Origin: Acidimicrobiia bacterium
GTDB taxonomy: Bacteria > Actinomycetota > Acidimicrobiia > Acidimicrobiales > SKKL01
Reading direction: 5' to 3'
Assembly: GCA_041676705.1 (NCBI GenBank)
Contig: JBAYRL010000001.1
Coordinates: forward strand, 646,289-710,288
Length of the DNA: 64,000 nucleotides
In this document: piece after piece, positions 43,927 to 52,515 of the stretch
Layout: each line of letters opens with the position of its first letter
How positions within the stretch are numbered: position 1 is the stretch's first letter
Notes under the pieces: model-generated
What the model was told of the DNA's origin: nothing
Database searches by the model: none
What the model saw: only the letters and a program-made list of their open reading frames with translations
Made by a program: the position numbers and the translations under genes

Positions 43927-44757
43927 ATGAGTGATTCCGTAGGTCAGTATCTTAATGAAATAGGAAGCGTTGCGCTTCTGAATGCCGAAGAAGAGCGCGA
44001 ACTTTCTCAACTTATCGAAAAGGGCGCCGAAGCCCGCGCCCGCCTTGAGGCTGGCGAAACCGGCCGCGAACTTGATCGCGCTGTTCGCAAGGCGGCCGCT
44101 GCTAAAGATCGTTTTATTCGTGCCAACCTGCGCCTAGTCGTCAGTGTGGCACGGCGTTATCCCCTGCCCCCCAGCATGGAGCTGCTCGATTTGATCCAGG
44201 AAGGCAACCTTGGCCTCGAGCATGCCGTCGACAAGTTCGACTGGCGTAAAGGCTTTAAGTTCTCAACTTATGCCACCTTCTGGATTCGTCAAGCCATTGG
44301 TCGTGCACTTGACCAAAAGGCCAGCCTGGTGCGCTTGCCAGGCGACCGTTCCGCAAGTTTGCGGGCCGCTTTGCGCCAAGCTTCTGGTGATGGTGACGAA
44401 CTCGACGATGAACACGCCAGGCTGCACCGCCTCACCACGCCCACCTCGCTTGATCGCACGATCGGCGACGATGACAGCAACGAATTGATCGATCTTCTCT
44501 CTGATGGCAGCGCCACACCCGAGCAAGAAGTAATCGCACGGGCTGAAGAGGCCGCTATCACCGGGCTGCTCGACATCCTCGATCCACGGGCCAAGCGTGC
44601 CGTTGAGCAACGCTTCGGTCTAGACGATGGTCGCAAGAAGAGCTATCGCGAAGTTGGTGAAGACTTAGGCGTAACCGCAGAAGCGGCCCGCCGATTGGTA
44701 AAGCGTGCCGTAAACTTAGTGCGTGAACAAGCTTTGGCTAACTCCGACGCTGCTTAA
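43927..44757 (+). CDS. Sigma-70 family RNA polymerase sigma factor (group 1/2, SigB-like)
   Basis: A 276-residue sigma factor. Region 1.2 is DSVGQYLNEIGSVALLNAEEE, region 2 includes RLVVSVARRY, LDLIQEGNLGL and FKFSTYATFWIRQAI, and region 4 includes ITGLLDILDPRAKRAVEQRFGL and SYREVGEDLGVTAEAARRL (each cited only in part here). There is no long region 1.1, so it is more like SigB/group 2 than the main RpoD. Region 3 is short and acidic around GDGDELDDEHA, which is unusual. ATG with GGAG nine bases before. The upstream promoter fits stress control; aroG follows after 20 bases. Confidence 0.92.
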   Translation: MSDSVGQYLNEIGSVALLNAEEERELSQLIEKGAEARARLEAGETGRELDRAVRKAAAAKDRFIRANLRLVVSVARRYPLPPSMELLDLIQEGNLGLEHAVDKFDWRKGFKFSTYATFWIRQAIGRALDQKASLVRLPGDRSASLRAALRQASGDGDELDDEHARLHRLTTPTSLDRTIGDDDSNELIDLLSDGSATPEQEVIARAEEAAITGLLDILDPRAKRAVEQRFGLDDGRKKSYREVGEDLGVTAEAARRLVKRAVNLVREQALANSDAA

Positions 44758-44777
44758 ACAACATTGTTGAAGGAAAA

Positions 44778-46121
44778 ATGACAAGTACCACCTGGACTCC
44801 CTCTTCTTGGCGCGAATTTCCGGCCATGCAACAGCCAAACTGGCCGGATGAAGCCGAGCTAGATCAGGTTCTGAAAGGCCTAAGCACTTTGCCACCGCTA
44901 GTTTTTGCTGGTGAGGCACGTGATCTCACCAGCCAACTAGCCCGGGTGGCTAACGGCGAGGCTTTTTTATTGCAAGCCGGCGACTGCGCTGAATCGTTCG
45001 ATGCTTTCGCGGCCGATCCAATCCGCGACAAGCTGAAGATCATTTTGCAGATGGCAGTGGTGCTTTCATATTCCGCTGGGGTTCCCGTAATCAAAGTCGG
45101 CCGTATCGCCGGACAGTTCGCCAAACCACGATCGAGCGACACCGAACGAGTGGGCGAGGTTGAACTGCCATCGTTTCGGGGCCACATGGTGAACGACTCG
45201 GCCTTTACTGAAGAGGCACGTGTTCCCGACCCACAACGGCTATTAGCGGCTTACCATCAGTCGGCATCAACGTTGAACCTCCTACGCGCCTTCACTACCG
45301 GTGGTTTTGCCGACCTCAATCAAGTACACGCCTGGAACCGTGAGTTCGTAGCCTCCTCACCCTCGGGTAAGCGCTACGATGAAGTCGCTTCGGGAATCGA
45401 CTCGGCTTTACGGTTCATGCAGGTTTGCGGTATCAATACCGCCTCCGACCCTCAGCTCTACCAAGCCGACTTTTGGACCAGCCACGAAGCGCTCATTCTC
45501 GGTTACGAAGAAGCACTCACACGGCAAGATTCACTAACTGGTGATTGGTACGACACCAGTGCGCACATGATTTGGATTGGTGAGCGCACCCGTCAGCTCG
45601 ATGGGGCCCATATCGAATTCTTCCGCGGTGTAAACAACCCGGTTGGGGTGAAAATTGGCCCAACTGCTACTACCGAAGAAGTGCTGGCCATTATCGAAGC
45701 GCTAAACCCCAATCGCATTCCAGGACGGCTGACCCTAATTACCCGTATGGGTGCCAAAAACATCGAAGAGAACCTACGGCCTATCTTGCGGGCCGTCCGC
45801 GATGCCGGGCATCCGGTGGCGTGGGTTTGCGATCCGATGCACGGCAACACATTCACTTCAAACGGTGGCCAGAAAACACGGCACCTGGAAGACGTTCTAG
45901 CTGAAATTTCTGGCTTCTTTGCAGCACATCGCGCCGAAAGCACCTGGGCTGGAGGCGTTCACATCGAACTAACTGGTGATGATGTCACCGAATGTTTGGG
46001 TGGATCCACCGAAGTTCTAAGCGAGCACCTAGATCGACGATACGAGACCGTTTGCGACCCCCGGCTTAATGGTCGTCAGTCGCTTGATTTAGCGTTCCGC
46101 TTAGCTGAGCTACTGCGCTAG
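44778..46121 (+). CDS. aroG: 3-deoxy-7-phosphoheptulonate synthase, class II
   Basis: First enzyme of the shikimate pathway, condensing phosphoenolpyruvate and erythrose 4-phosphate. The 447 residues match the class II (plant/actinobacterial) type: WREFPAMQQPNW, LLQAGDCAESF with the metal cysteine, KVGRIAGQFAKPRS, HEALILGYEEALTR, GVKIGPTA, WVCDPMHGNT and GGVHIELTGDDVTECLGG. ATG with GAAGGA upstream. It is probably in one transcript with the sigma factor gene, ending at the terminator at 46170-46211. Confidence 0.96.
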   Translation: MTSTTWTPSSWREFPAMQQPNWPDEAELDQVLKGLSTLPPLVFAGEARDLTSQLARVANGEAFLLQAGDCAESFDAFAADPIRDKLKIILQMAVVLSYSAGVPVIKVGRIAGQFAKPRSSDTERVGEVELPSFRGHMVNDSAFTEEARVPDPQRLLAAYHQSASTLNLLRAFTTGGFADLNQVHAWNREFVASSPSGKRYDEVASGIDSALRFMQVCGINTASDPQLYQADFWTSHEALILGYEEALTRQDSLTGDWYDTSAHMIWIGERTRQLDGAHIEFFRGVNNPVGVKIGPTATTEEVLAIIEALNPNRIPGRLTLITRMGAKNIEENLRPILRAVRDAGHPVAWVCDPMHGNTFTSNGGQKTRHLEDVLAEISGFFAAHRAESTWAGGVHIELTGDDVTECLGGSTEVLSEHLDRRYETVCDPRLNGRQSLDLAFRLAELLR

Positions 46122-46169
46122 CCACAAACCGCTAACGAAAGTAGCGCTAGTTACAAATAAACGCCGTTT

Positions 46170-46211
46170 GTGCGAGCTCGAGTCCCCCTCCGAGCTCGCA
46201 CCGGCATTTTT
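46170..46211 (+). terminator. Intrinsic terminator after aroG
   Basis: GTGCGAGCTCG (46170-46180) and CGAGCTCGCAC (46191-46201) form a perfect 11-bp stem with a 10-base loop, followed by CGGCATTTTT with five T at 46207-46211. It lies about 50 bases after the aroG stop. Confidence 0.85.
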
Positions 46212-46289
46212 GGCTTCCGCTGGGGCACCGTGAACTACTGCGGCCTCGGGGTTCTGAACCCAGGCCAGTTCACCCCCAACGAGCTTGTA

Positions 46290-47762
46290 TCAAACTAAGT
46301 TCTCTACGAACTTCTCCAGCTGGCGCAAGTTTCGCACCTCGTAGGCACCGTCGGCGTGAGCAGCATATTCGCTGACTATCGAGTCGCCGGTATCCCAATA
46401 AGACTGCGGTTCGGGATTTAACCAAAACACTTTACGCGCCCGCTTCTTGATCTCTTGGATTATCCAGGCCTGGGAGGCATGGTAATTGTTTCGAGCATCA
46501 CCAAGAATCAGTACCGTGGTTTTCGGACCGACTTCTTTGCCGTACTTCTCCCAAAAGACCTCAAAAGCGTGCCCGTAGTCGGAGTGTCCATCAACCCAAA
46601 TCACATCGGCTTCGTTGTTCACCCGATGAATGGCGTCGGTTATGTCTTCCACGCCATCAAAGAAGTCGGTGACTTCGTCAAGCCCGTCGATGAACACAAA
46701 GGATCGAACCTTTGAGAACTGCGAGCTGATGGCATAAACCAGATGCAGGGTGAACCGGGCAAAGGCCGCGACCGAACCCGAAATATCGGCGATTACGAAG
46801 ATCTCGGGTTTCGCTGGACGTGGATACCGGTAACGAAGATCGGCTGGTACCCCACCATAGGAAAGCGAATGGCGTACGGTGTTGCGAAAATCGAGTGGCC
46901 CTTTACGGCCGTGGCGGCGTTTACGTGCCAGGCGAACCGCTAACTTACGAGTGAGCGGCTGAATAGCCTTTTTGAGATTCGCCATCTCCTCACGGGAGGC
47001 ATGCATGAAATCAACGTCTTCAGGCAGAGGCTTCCGCAAGGTTTTAGCCATGGCTTCAGCACCGCGGTCAGCAACCAGCGAACGACGAATTTCGGCTTCG
47101 ATCTCTTTCTTAAGCTTGTCGATACGAACTTCGAACTCGTCTTTTGCTAAGCGTTCCTCAAGAGGCGTCATACCCGGTGCTGGTGCACGATCACGAGCCT
47201 CTTGCATGAGGCGCTCCATAATCCCTTCCAAATCGAGATTACGAAGCGTGCGATACAAATAGTAAGTCCCGCCAACTGGTCGGCCCGGCTCCATGCCGGC
47301 AAAACGCTTCACTGACTGACGGGCAATGGCCCGGGTCATGTTTTCGTCGCCGTTTAACAGCGCTCGATAAAGCATTTCGGCTAGCTGCTCGGGGGTCAGG
47401 GTGGAACCACCAGAGCCATCACCTTCGCCTTGTTGGTTCACACCTTCAATATCCATGGTGTCAGACGAGCTGTCGCCCTCAGCACCATCTTTATCGATCA
47501 GGTATTCCTTACCTCGAAGCGAGAAATACACTTCGAACACGGTTTCAAAGGCCCGCCAGTGACCATCGTTCTTAACGAGGGTGGCCGCTAAGGCGTATTT
47601 AACAGTGTCGCGATCTTCGAGCGGAACATGGCGAATAGCGCCCATAGCGTCAATGTGTTCGCTGACACTGACGGGGATACCAGCTTCACGGAGTTGAAAA
47701 ATAAACCCCGTGAGCAGTTCGAGCATGGGCGAATTGGCAGTTGGGGCGGCGGTGTCAGTCAT
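46290..47762 (-). CDS. VWA domain-containing protein (CoxE-like)
   Basis: A 490-residue cytoplasmic protein. The N-terminal 95 residues (LLTGFIFQLREAGIPVSVSEH) are the CoxE-like start, followed by an acidic Gly/Ser/Asp linker and a long charged helical region. The C-terminal von Willebrand A domain has the MIDAS motif in VIADISGSVAAFARF and further metal-site residues in LGDARNNYH. VWA proteins of this kind work with MoxR AAA ATPases as metal-insertion or maturation chaperones. It follows the moxR gene by 18 bases and has a GGAGGG ribosome binding site. The client protein is not evident here. Confidence 0.9.
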   Translation of the reverse strand: MTDTAAPTANSPMLELLTGFIFQLREAGIPVSVSEHIDAMGAIRHVPLEDRDTVKYALAATLVKNDGHWRAFETVFEVYFSLRGKEYLIDKDGAEGDSSSDTMDIEGVNQQGEGDGSGGSTLTPEQLAEMLYRALLNGDENMTRAIARQSVKRFAGMEPGRPVGGTYYLYRTLRNLDLEGIMERLMQEARDRAPAPGMTPLEERLAKDEFEVRIDKLKKEIEAEIRRSLVADRGAEAMAKTLRKPLPEDVDFMHASREEMANLKKAIQPLTRKLAVRLARKRRHGRKGPLDFRNTVRHSLSYGGVPADLRYRYPRPAKPEIFVIADISGSVAAFARFTLHLVYAISSQFSKVRSFVFIDGLDEVTDFFDGVEDITDAIHRVNNEADVIWVDGHSDYGHAFEVFWEKYGKEVGPKTTVLILGDARNNYHASQAWIIQEIKKRARKVFWLNPEPQSYWDTGDSIVSEYAAHADGAYEVRNLRQLEKFVENLV

Positions 47763-47780
47763 CGCTCATCCCTCCTTGGA

Positions 47781-48674
47781 TCAAGACTTGGCGGCAGCGA
47801 ATTCACTGCTGTTGGTTGAGAACTCCTTGATCGCCTTTTCAATGTCCGAGCGATACTTCAACAAAATGTTGAGGGTCTCAATGGCATCTTCAGCCGTAAT
47901 TTGCTCGATGTTCAACAACATCAACGTGTTGGCCCAGTCGAGGGTTTCAGAGACTGACGGTGCCTTCTTCAAATCAAGCTGACGAATTGAACGCACGATA
48001 CGAGCAACCTGGTCGGCCAAGCTGTCGCTAATGCCCGGCACCTTGGTCATCACGATTTCTTTTTCGCGTTCCATCTCGGGGTAATCGATATGGAGGAATA
48101 GACAGCGTCGCTTCAATGCTTCTGAAAGCTCGCGGGTATTGTTTGAAGTTAGAAAGACCAGCGGAATTTGGGTGGCGCTAATTGTGCCCAATTCGGGAAT
48201 CGAAACCTGATAGTCAGAGAGGATTTCCAGCAACAAAGCCTCGGTCTCCACCTCTACTCGGTCAATCTCGTCGATTAGAAGCACAACCGGATCTTCCGCA
48301 CGAATAGCTTCAAGCAAGGGACGAGTCAGCAGAAACTCATCAGAGAAAATATCGTCTTCGAGGTCGTCCCAGGTGCCGTCTTGGTTACGTTCTGATTGGA
48401 TACGCAACAGCTGCTTCTTGTAGTTCCACTCGAAGAGGGCTTTAGATTCGTCGAGGCCTTCGTAGCACTGCAAGCGAATTAGTCGTGCTCCGAGCATTTC
48501 GGCCACTGATTTCGCCAACTGTGTTTTACCCGTTCCAGCAGGACCTTCCACCAAAATCGGTTTCTCAAGCCGGTCAGCTAAAAATACGACTCCGGCAATT
48601 CCTTCGTTGGCCAAATAATCGACCTTACCCAAGCCGTCACGGACTTCAGGCACAGATTCAAAGCGATAATCCAT
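47781..48674 (-). CDS. MoxR-family AAA+ ATPase
   Basis: A 297-residue AAA+ ATPase. Walker A GPAGTGKT is at 44-51, Walker B is VVLLIDEIDR near 135, sensor 1 is FLTSNNTREL and the arginine-finger region is KRRCLFLHIDYPE. The C-terminal lid (RQLDLKKAPSVSETLDWA) is MoxR-like. It is coupled to the VWA gene downstream, the standard MoxR-VWA chaperone pair that assembles or activates enzyme complexes. ATG at 48674. Confidence 0.93.
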   Translation of the reverse strand: MDYRFESVPEVRDGLGKVDYLANEGIAGVVFLADRLEKPILVEGPAGTGKTQLAKSVAEMLGARLIRLQCYEGLDESKALFEWNYKKQLLRIQSERNQDGTWDDLEDDIFSDEFLLTRPLLEAIRAEDPVVLLIDEIDRVEVETEALLLEILSDYQVSIPELGTISATQIPLVFLTSNNTRELSEALKRRCLFLHIDYPEMEREKEIVMTKVPGISDSLADQVARIVRSIRQLDLKKAPSVSETLDWANTLMLLNIEQITAEDAIETLNILLKYRSDIEKAIKEFSTNSSEFAAAKS

Positions 48675-48751
48675 GGATTGACCCTATCGAACGAGTTGAC
48701 TCCGATGTCAATCGAAGACCCAGATTGGTGTTATTAATGTCACTTATGCAG

Positions 48752-50011
48752 CTAGCCCCGTGTTTGGCCAGTACCCCGAACTACGAACTTGGCGGTGGTC
48801 AACTGGCGTAGACCCATGGGGCCCCGAGCATGCAGTTTTTGGGTACTAATGCCAATTTCCGCACCAAAACCGAACTCTTCACCGTCTACGAAACGGGTTG
48901 AAGCGTTAACCAAGACGGCGGCGGCATCAACCTCTAGACAGAAACGATCGGCTGAAGCCAAATGTTCAGTGACAATGGCTTCACTGTGCCCAGTCCCGTT
49001 GCGCGCAATGTGGCTAATCGCTTCTTCCAGAGAATCAACTACCTTTACGGCAAGTTTCATATCAAGAAATTCGGTGGCGAAATCAGCTTCGGTGGCCTCT
49101 TGCATGCCGTCCACCAAAGCGCAAGCACGGTCGTCGCCGACCAGGGTTACGCCCTTCAGGCCTTGGGCGACTTTGGGAATGAAAGCATTGGCGACATCGA
49201 CATGTACCACCAGATTCTCGGCAGCGTTGCACACCGAGGGCCGCTGCATCTTGGCGTTCAGCACAATGTCATAAGCCATCTCGAGGTTGGCGGATGCATC
49301 GACATAAACATGACAGTTGCCATCGCCGTCGATCACATAGGGCACGGTGGCGTTGTCGAGAATGGCCTGAATCAGCGAGGGTCCGCCTCGAGGAATGAGA
49401 CAATCAACAATGCCTCGCAGCTGCATAAACTGGGTAGCGGCTTCTCGGCTGGTGTCTTCGACTAGGACCACCGAATCGGCGGGTAGACCAGCTTGTTCCA
49501 TACCTTGACGTAGCACCGCCGCCACGGCCCGGTTCGAGTCGATAGCTCCGGAAGAACCACGCAAGAAGGCGGCGTTGCCCGATTTAATGCAAAGCGCCGC
49601 GGCGTCACTGGTTACGTTTGGGCGGTTTTCATAAATGATCGCCACCACCCCTAGTGGTACCCGAACCTGTGAGATGCGTAGGCCGTTAGGGCGTACCCAA
49701 CCGCCTAGAATTTCGCCTACCGGGTCGGGCAAAGCAGCTACTTGGCGCAGGCCAGAAGCCATGCCAGCAATCTTCTTTTCATCCAAACGCAACCGATCGA
49801 TAACGGTGGCTGAGACGCCTTCAGAGGTGGCACGCTCAACATCTTTAGCGTTGGCAGCCAAGATCGGAGCGCTGTTTTCAACTAATAAGTCGGCCGCGGC
49901 CAACAATGCGGCGTCTTTAGTGGCGGTCGAAGCCGTGGCCAAGACTGAGGCAGCGTCCTTGGCAGCTAAACCGAGTGCTTCCATAGGCGAAGGAGTAATC
50001 GAGATAGTCAC
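48752..50011 (-). CDS. proA: Gamma-glutamyl phosphate reductase
   Basis: Second step of proline synthesis: reduces glutamyl 5-phosphate with NADPH. The 419 residues match the family: RVPLGVVAIIYENRPNVTSDA, AALCIKSGNAAFLRGSSGA, VDCLIPRGGPSLIQ and the active-site cysteine in RPSVCNAAENLVVH (each cited as separate short blocks). The start is GTG at 50011; an ATG ten codons on (MEALGLAAK) is the alternative. Together with proB 5 kb away on the same strand it makes the proline pathway. Confidence 0.95.
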   Translation of the reverse strand: MTISITPSPMEALGLAAKDAASVLATASTATKDAALLAAADLLVENSAPILAANAKDVERATSEGVSATVIDRLRLDEKKIAGMASGLRQVAALPDPVGEILGGWVRPNGLRISQVRVPLGVVAIIYENRPNVTSDAAALCIKSGNAAFLRGSSGAIDSNRAVAAVLRQGMEQAGLPADSVVLVEDTSREAATQFMQLRGIVDCLIPRGGPSLIQAILDNATVPYVIDGDGNCHVYVDASANLEMAYDIVLNAKMQRPSVCNAAENLVVHVDVANAFIPKVAQGLKGVTLVGDDRACALVDGMQEATEADFATEFLDMKLAVKVVDSLEEAISHIARNGTGHSEAIVTEHLASADRFCLEVDAAAVLVNASTRFVDGEEFGFGAEIGISTQKLHARGPMGLRQLTTAKFVVRGTGQTRG

Positions 50012-50097
50012 AATGGCACAGGTTAGCCGCCACCACGGTGAAACAGGCCGTCCGGCCCGACCTGTTCGAAACGCCGCCTTTGCGCGAAACTTGAACG

Positions 50098-50832
50098 GTG
50101 GCCCAACTACCCACCAAAAACGCTCCTTCCTGGTTCCGTGTGCTAGCAGCTCCCTTGCCGTTGGCCCTGGGTGTGGCGGCCTTACTCGTTGGTGTTATTA
50201 CCGCACGTTCCGCCACAACAATTGTCGCTTTGGTGATCTTTGCCTATCTCGGAGGCTTAGCTTTAACCGCTTTGCTTAGTCGCCCCATCAAAATCGGGGT
50301 GAGCAGCATCGACCCTTTTGCTGTTGGTGAACCTTGGCGGCGTTTCGTGCAAAGTGCTCTTGCCACCGAGAAACGCTTCAACGAAGCTTTACGGGCTTCA
50401 TCGCCGGGGCCGGTGCAAGACCGGCTGCTTAGTGTGCAATCTTCGGTGAGGACCGGGGTCGAAGAGTGTTGGCAGGCCGCCCGACAAGCCCAGGAAGTGT
50501 CACAAGCGCGACTGAAGTTGGACGGTTGGGTGCTTAAAACCCGTTACGACCGCTTGGTTTCCGAAGGCAACCACGATGCCGCGGCGTCTACGGCTGCCCA
50601 ACTCGATTCGCTAAAACGCCTAGATGGCTTGATTGCTGAGGCCAAAGCGGCCTTAGAAGCCCAAACGGCGAAACTGGCTTTAGCGGTGACCACCGCTTCT
50701 GAGATGAACGTTGCAAACTCGCGACCTGATGAAGCAACACAGGTGCAATCATCGCTCGAACAAGTAGCTGATGAGCTAGAGGCACTACGCCGGGCACTGG
50801 GCGACACCTCAATCACCGACATAGCCGAATAG
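50098..50832 (+). CDS. Membrane-anchored coiled-coil protein, function unknown
   Basis: Not recognised as a named family. The 244 residues have two adjacent hydrophobic segments near the N terminus (VLAAPLPLALGVAALLVGVI and TTIVALVIFAYLGGLALTAL) and then about 170 residues of mostly helical, Ala/Gln/Glu-rich sequence with heptad character (EVSQARLKLDGWVLKTRYDR). This predicts a hairpin anchor with a cytoplasmic coiled coil. GTG start. It is divergent from proA and lies near a pspA gene, so an envelope role is possible. Confidence 0.75.
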   Translation: MAQLPTKNAPSWFRVLAAPLPLALGVAALLVGVITARSATTIVALVIFAYLGGLALTALLSRPIKIGVSSIDPFAVGEPWRRFVQSALATEKRFNEALRASSPGPVQDRLLSVQSSVRTGVEECWQAARQAQEVSQARLKLDGWVLKTRYDRLVSEGNHDAAASTAAQLDSLKRLDGLIAEAKAALEAQTAKLALAVTTASEMNVANSRPDEATQVQSSLEQVADELEALRRALGDTSITDIAE

Positions 50833-50875
50833 CAGGTCCAGGCGGGTCATATAGCTGGTATAGCTCTTCTAGCTC

Positions 50876-52477
50876 TTACAGCTCGACCAAAACCGGCTCG
50901 GTTTTCTGGGCTCGTTTGGCGGTGTACATGGCGAAATCAGCAGCGTTAACGACCGTTTCTGCATCAAGACCCGGGCGCTTGGTCCAAACCACTCCAACAC
51001 TTACTCCGAGCGATCCTTCAGCTAGGGCAGTAATGGGTACTTCCCGGATGGTGGTGATGATTCGGCTAGCTACTTCGAGGGCGTGGCGCGGTTCGGCTAA
51101 GTCGGGGCACAGAACCACGAATTCATCACCGCCGATTCTCCCGACCTGGTCGTTGGAGCGTATGGCGGTGTTAATTTTGCTGGCCACATGGCGCAGTAGC
51201 CGGTCTCCAGCCGAATGGCCGAGCCGGTCGTTGATCGCTTTGAAACCATCAAGATCTGCGAATAACACAGCCATACCACGTGAGTAGGCGGGCACCTGGT
51301 TTAGTTCGTCACTAATGGCCTGATAAATCGATTCCCGGTTCATTGAACCCGTCAGAGCGTCGTATGAAGCGCGCATTTCTAAGTCGCGTCGACGAATCAC
51401 TTCGGCTGTGGTGTCAGTTACGGTGACCACGACCCCACTCACCTCGTTACGTCGACCACGGAGAGGGCGGAAAGCGAGCTTCACATATCGTTCACGGCTC
51501 AGATGCGGAGCACAAAATCGTGCCAAAGTATTGGCATCGCTGCCTGCTAAGGCTTGTTGCATGGCTTCAACTACTTGGGCTTGATCATCGGTATGGAACT
51601 GATCGAGCGCAAAGGCGTTCTCAACGTCTGCTGGAATATCGAGCATCTGAAAGAGACGATCATTTAGGAAAGTCACGTTCAGGTTGGAGTCGAAATGCAA
51701 CACCCCAACCGGCAAGACATCCGTTAAGCGAGCCAACAGCTCAGTAGTGGAATACAGATCCTCCAAGGCCACCATTTCAGCGTCAATATCGAGCATTTCG
51801 GTGGCGATATGGGGGTTAACCGACTTTCGCAGGTAATTTGTGTCGGTAAATTCCATCCAGCGCCAACCATTCGATTTGGTTCGCACTCGAGCACGCCAAC
51901 GAACATGCCCACCGGTTTCCCGAAAGACCGCCTCATACCAGCTCGCAATGGCACGGTTTCGATCGTCGGGATGGATGAACATGGCGATGTCTTGTTCTTG
52001 AATCTCATGAAGACTGAAACCCAAGATTCTGCTTAATGCGGCGTCGGCCTCAACCACTCGGGCGTCACGGTCGCGGATGAAGCGCGAGTAGCGTTCTTTC
52101 CGTTCCGGCTCAACATAAACAAAGGATTCGACATCTGGAACTTCATGACAACCGGGTGCTATTAACACCACACAAACACCATGTTGTGCGGTTAATTCAA
52201 AGATGAAACAGGTAGCGACTTGGTCTTGTCGATCTTCAATCAGCTGACGGTTGACGCCACCGACACCGACATGCAAAAACTGGTTGACCGAAGCAGACCG
52301 AAATCTGCGTCCTACCAAGTCAACACCAGCATGTGCCCAAGATGGAACGTTTGCCTGCACCCCAAGGCTGGCGGGCATTTCAACAATAATGCCGACCGTA
52401 TCCACGGCAGCTACCTGGGCGTCAGGGTGTTGTTGCAAGAGCTGTTTTAGAAGATCCTCTGGCGTTGCGGCGGTCAT
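50876..52477 (-). CDS. PAS-GGDEF diguanylate cyclase, copy 1
   Basis: A 533-residue predicted c-di-GMP synthase with no membrane segment. An N-terminal region of about 130 residues of unknown type is followed by two PAS-like segments (near 140-230, including FRETGGHVRWRARV; and near 250-360, starting LLARLTDVLPVGVLHF). The C-terminal GGDEF domain has its active site GGDEF at 449-453 and an intact inhibitory I-site RSND five residues earlier. It is a full-length paralogue of the next gene upstream. No EAL or HD-GYP gene is visible. Confidence 0.92.
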   Translation of the reverse strand: MTAATPEDLLKQLLQQHPDAQVAAVDTVGIIVEMPASLGVQANVPSWAHAGVDLVGRRFRSASVNQFLHVGVGGVNRQLIEDRQDQVATCFIFELTAQHGVCVVLIAPGCHEVPDVESFVYVEPERKERYSRFIRDRDARVVEADAALSRILGFSLHEIQEQDIAMFIHPDDRNRAIASWYEAVFRETGGHVRWRARVRTKSNGWRWMEFTDTNYLRKSVNPHIATEMLDIDAEMVALEDLYSTTELLARLTDVLPVGVLHFDSNLNVTFLNDRLFQMLDIPADVENAFALDQFHTDDQAQVVEAMQQALAGSDANTLARFCAPHLSRERYVKLAFRPLRGRRNEVSGVVVTVTDTTAEVIRRRDLEMRASYDALTGSMNRESIYQAISDELNQVPAYSRGMAVLFADLDGFKAINDRLGHSAGDRLLRHVASKINTAIRSNDQVGRIGGDEFVVLCPDLAEPRHALEVASRIITTIREVPITALAEGSLGVSVGVVWTKRPGLDAETVVNAADFAMYTAKRAQKTEPVLVEL

Positions 52478-52515
52478 TTCAACACGGCTGCCTTAATGGG
52501 GGCAAGATTCGGCAC

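Noticed and set aside
44759..44769. CAACATTGTTG palindrome between the sigma gene and aroG
   Set aside because: Only a 5-bp stem with a 1-base centre and no T-run; too weak to call an operator or terminator.
49635..50279. Plus-strand frame of 214 codons overlapping proA
   Set aside because: Antisense to proA and out of frame with the GTG-started membrane protein at 50098.
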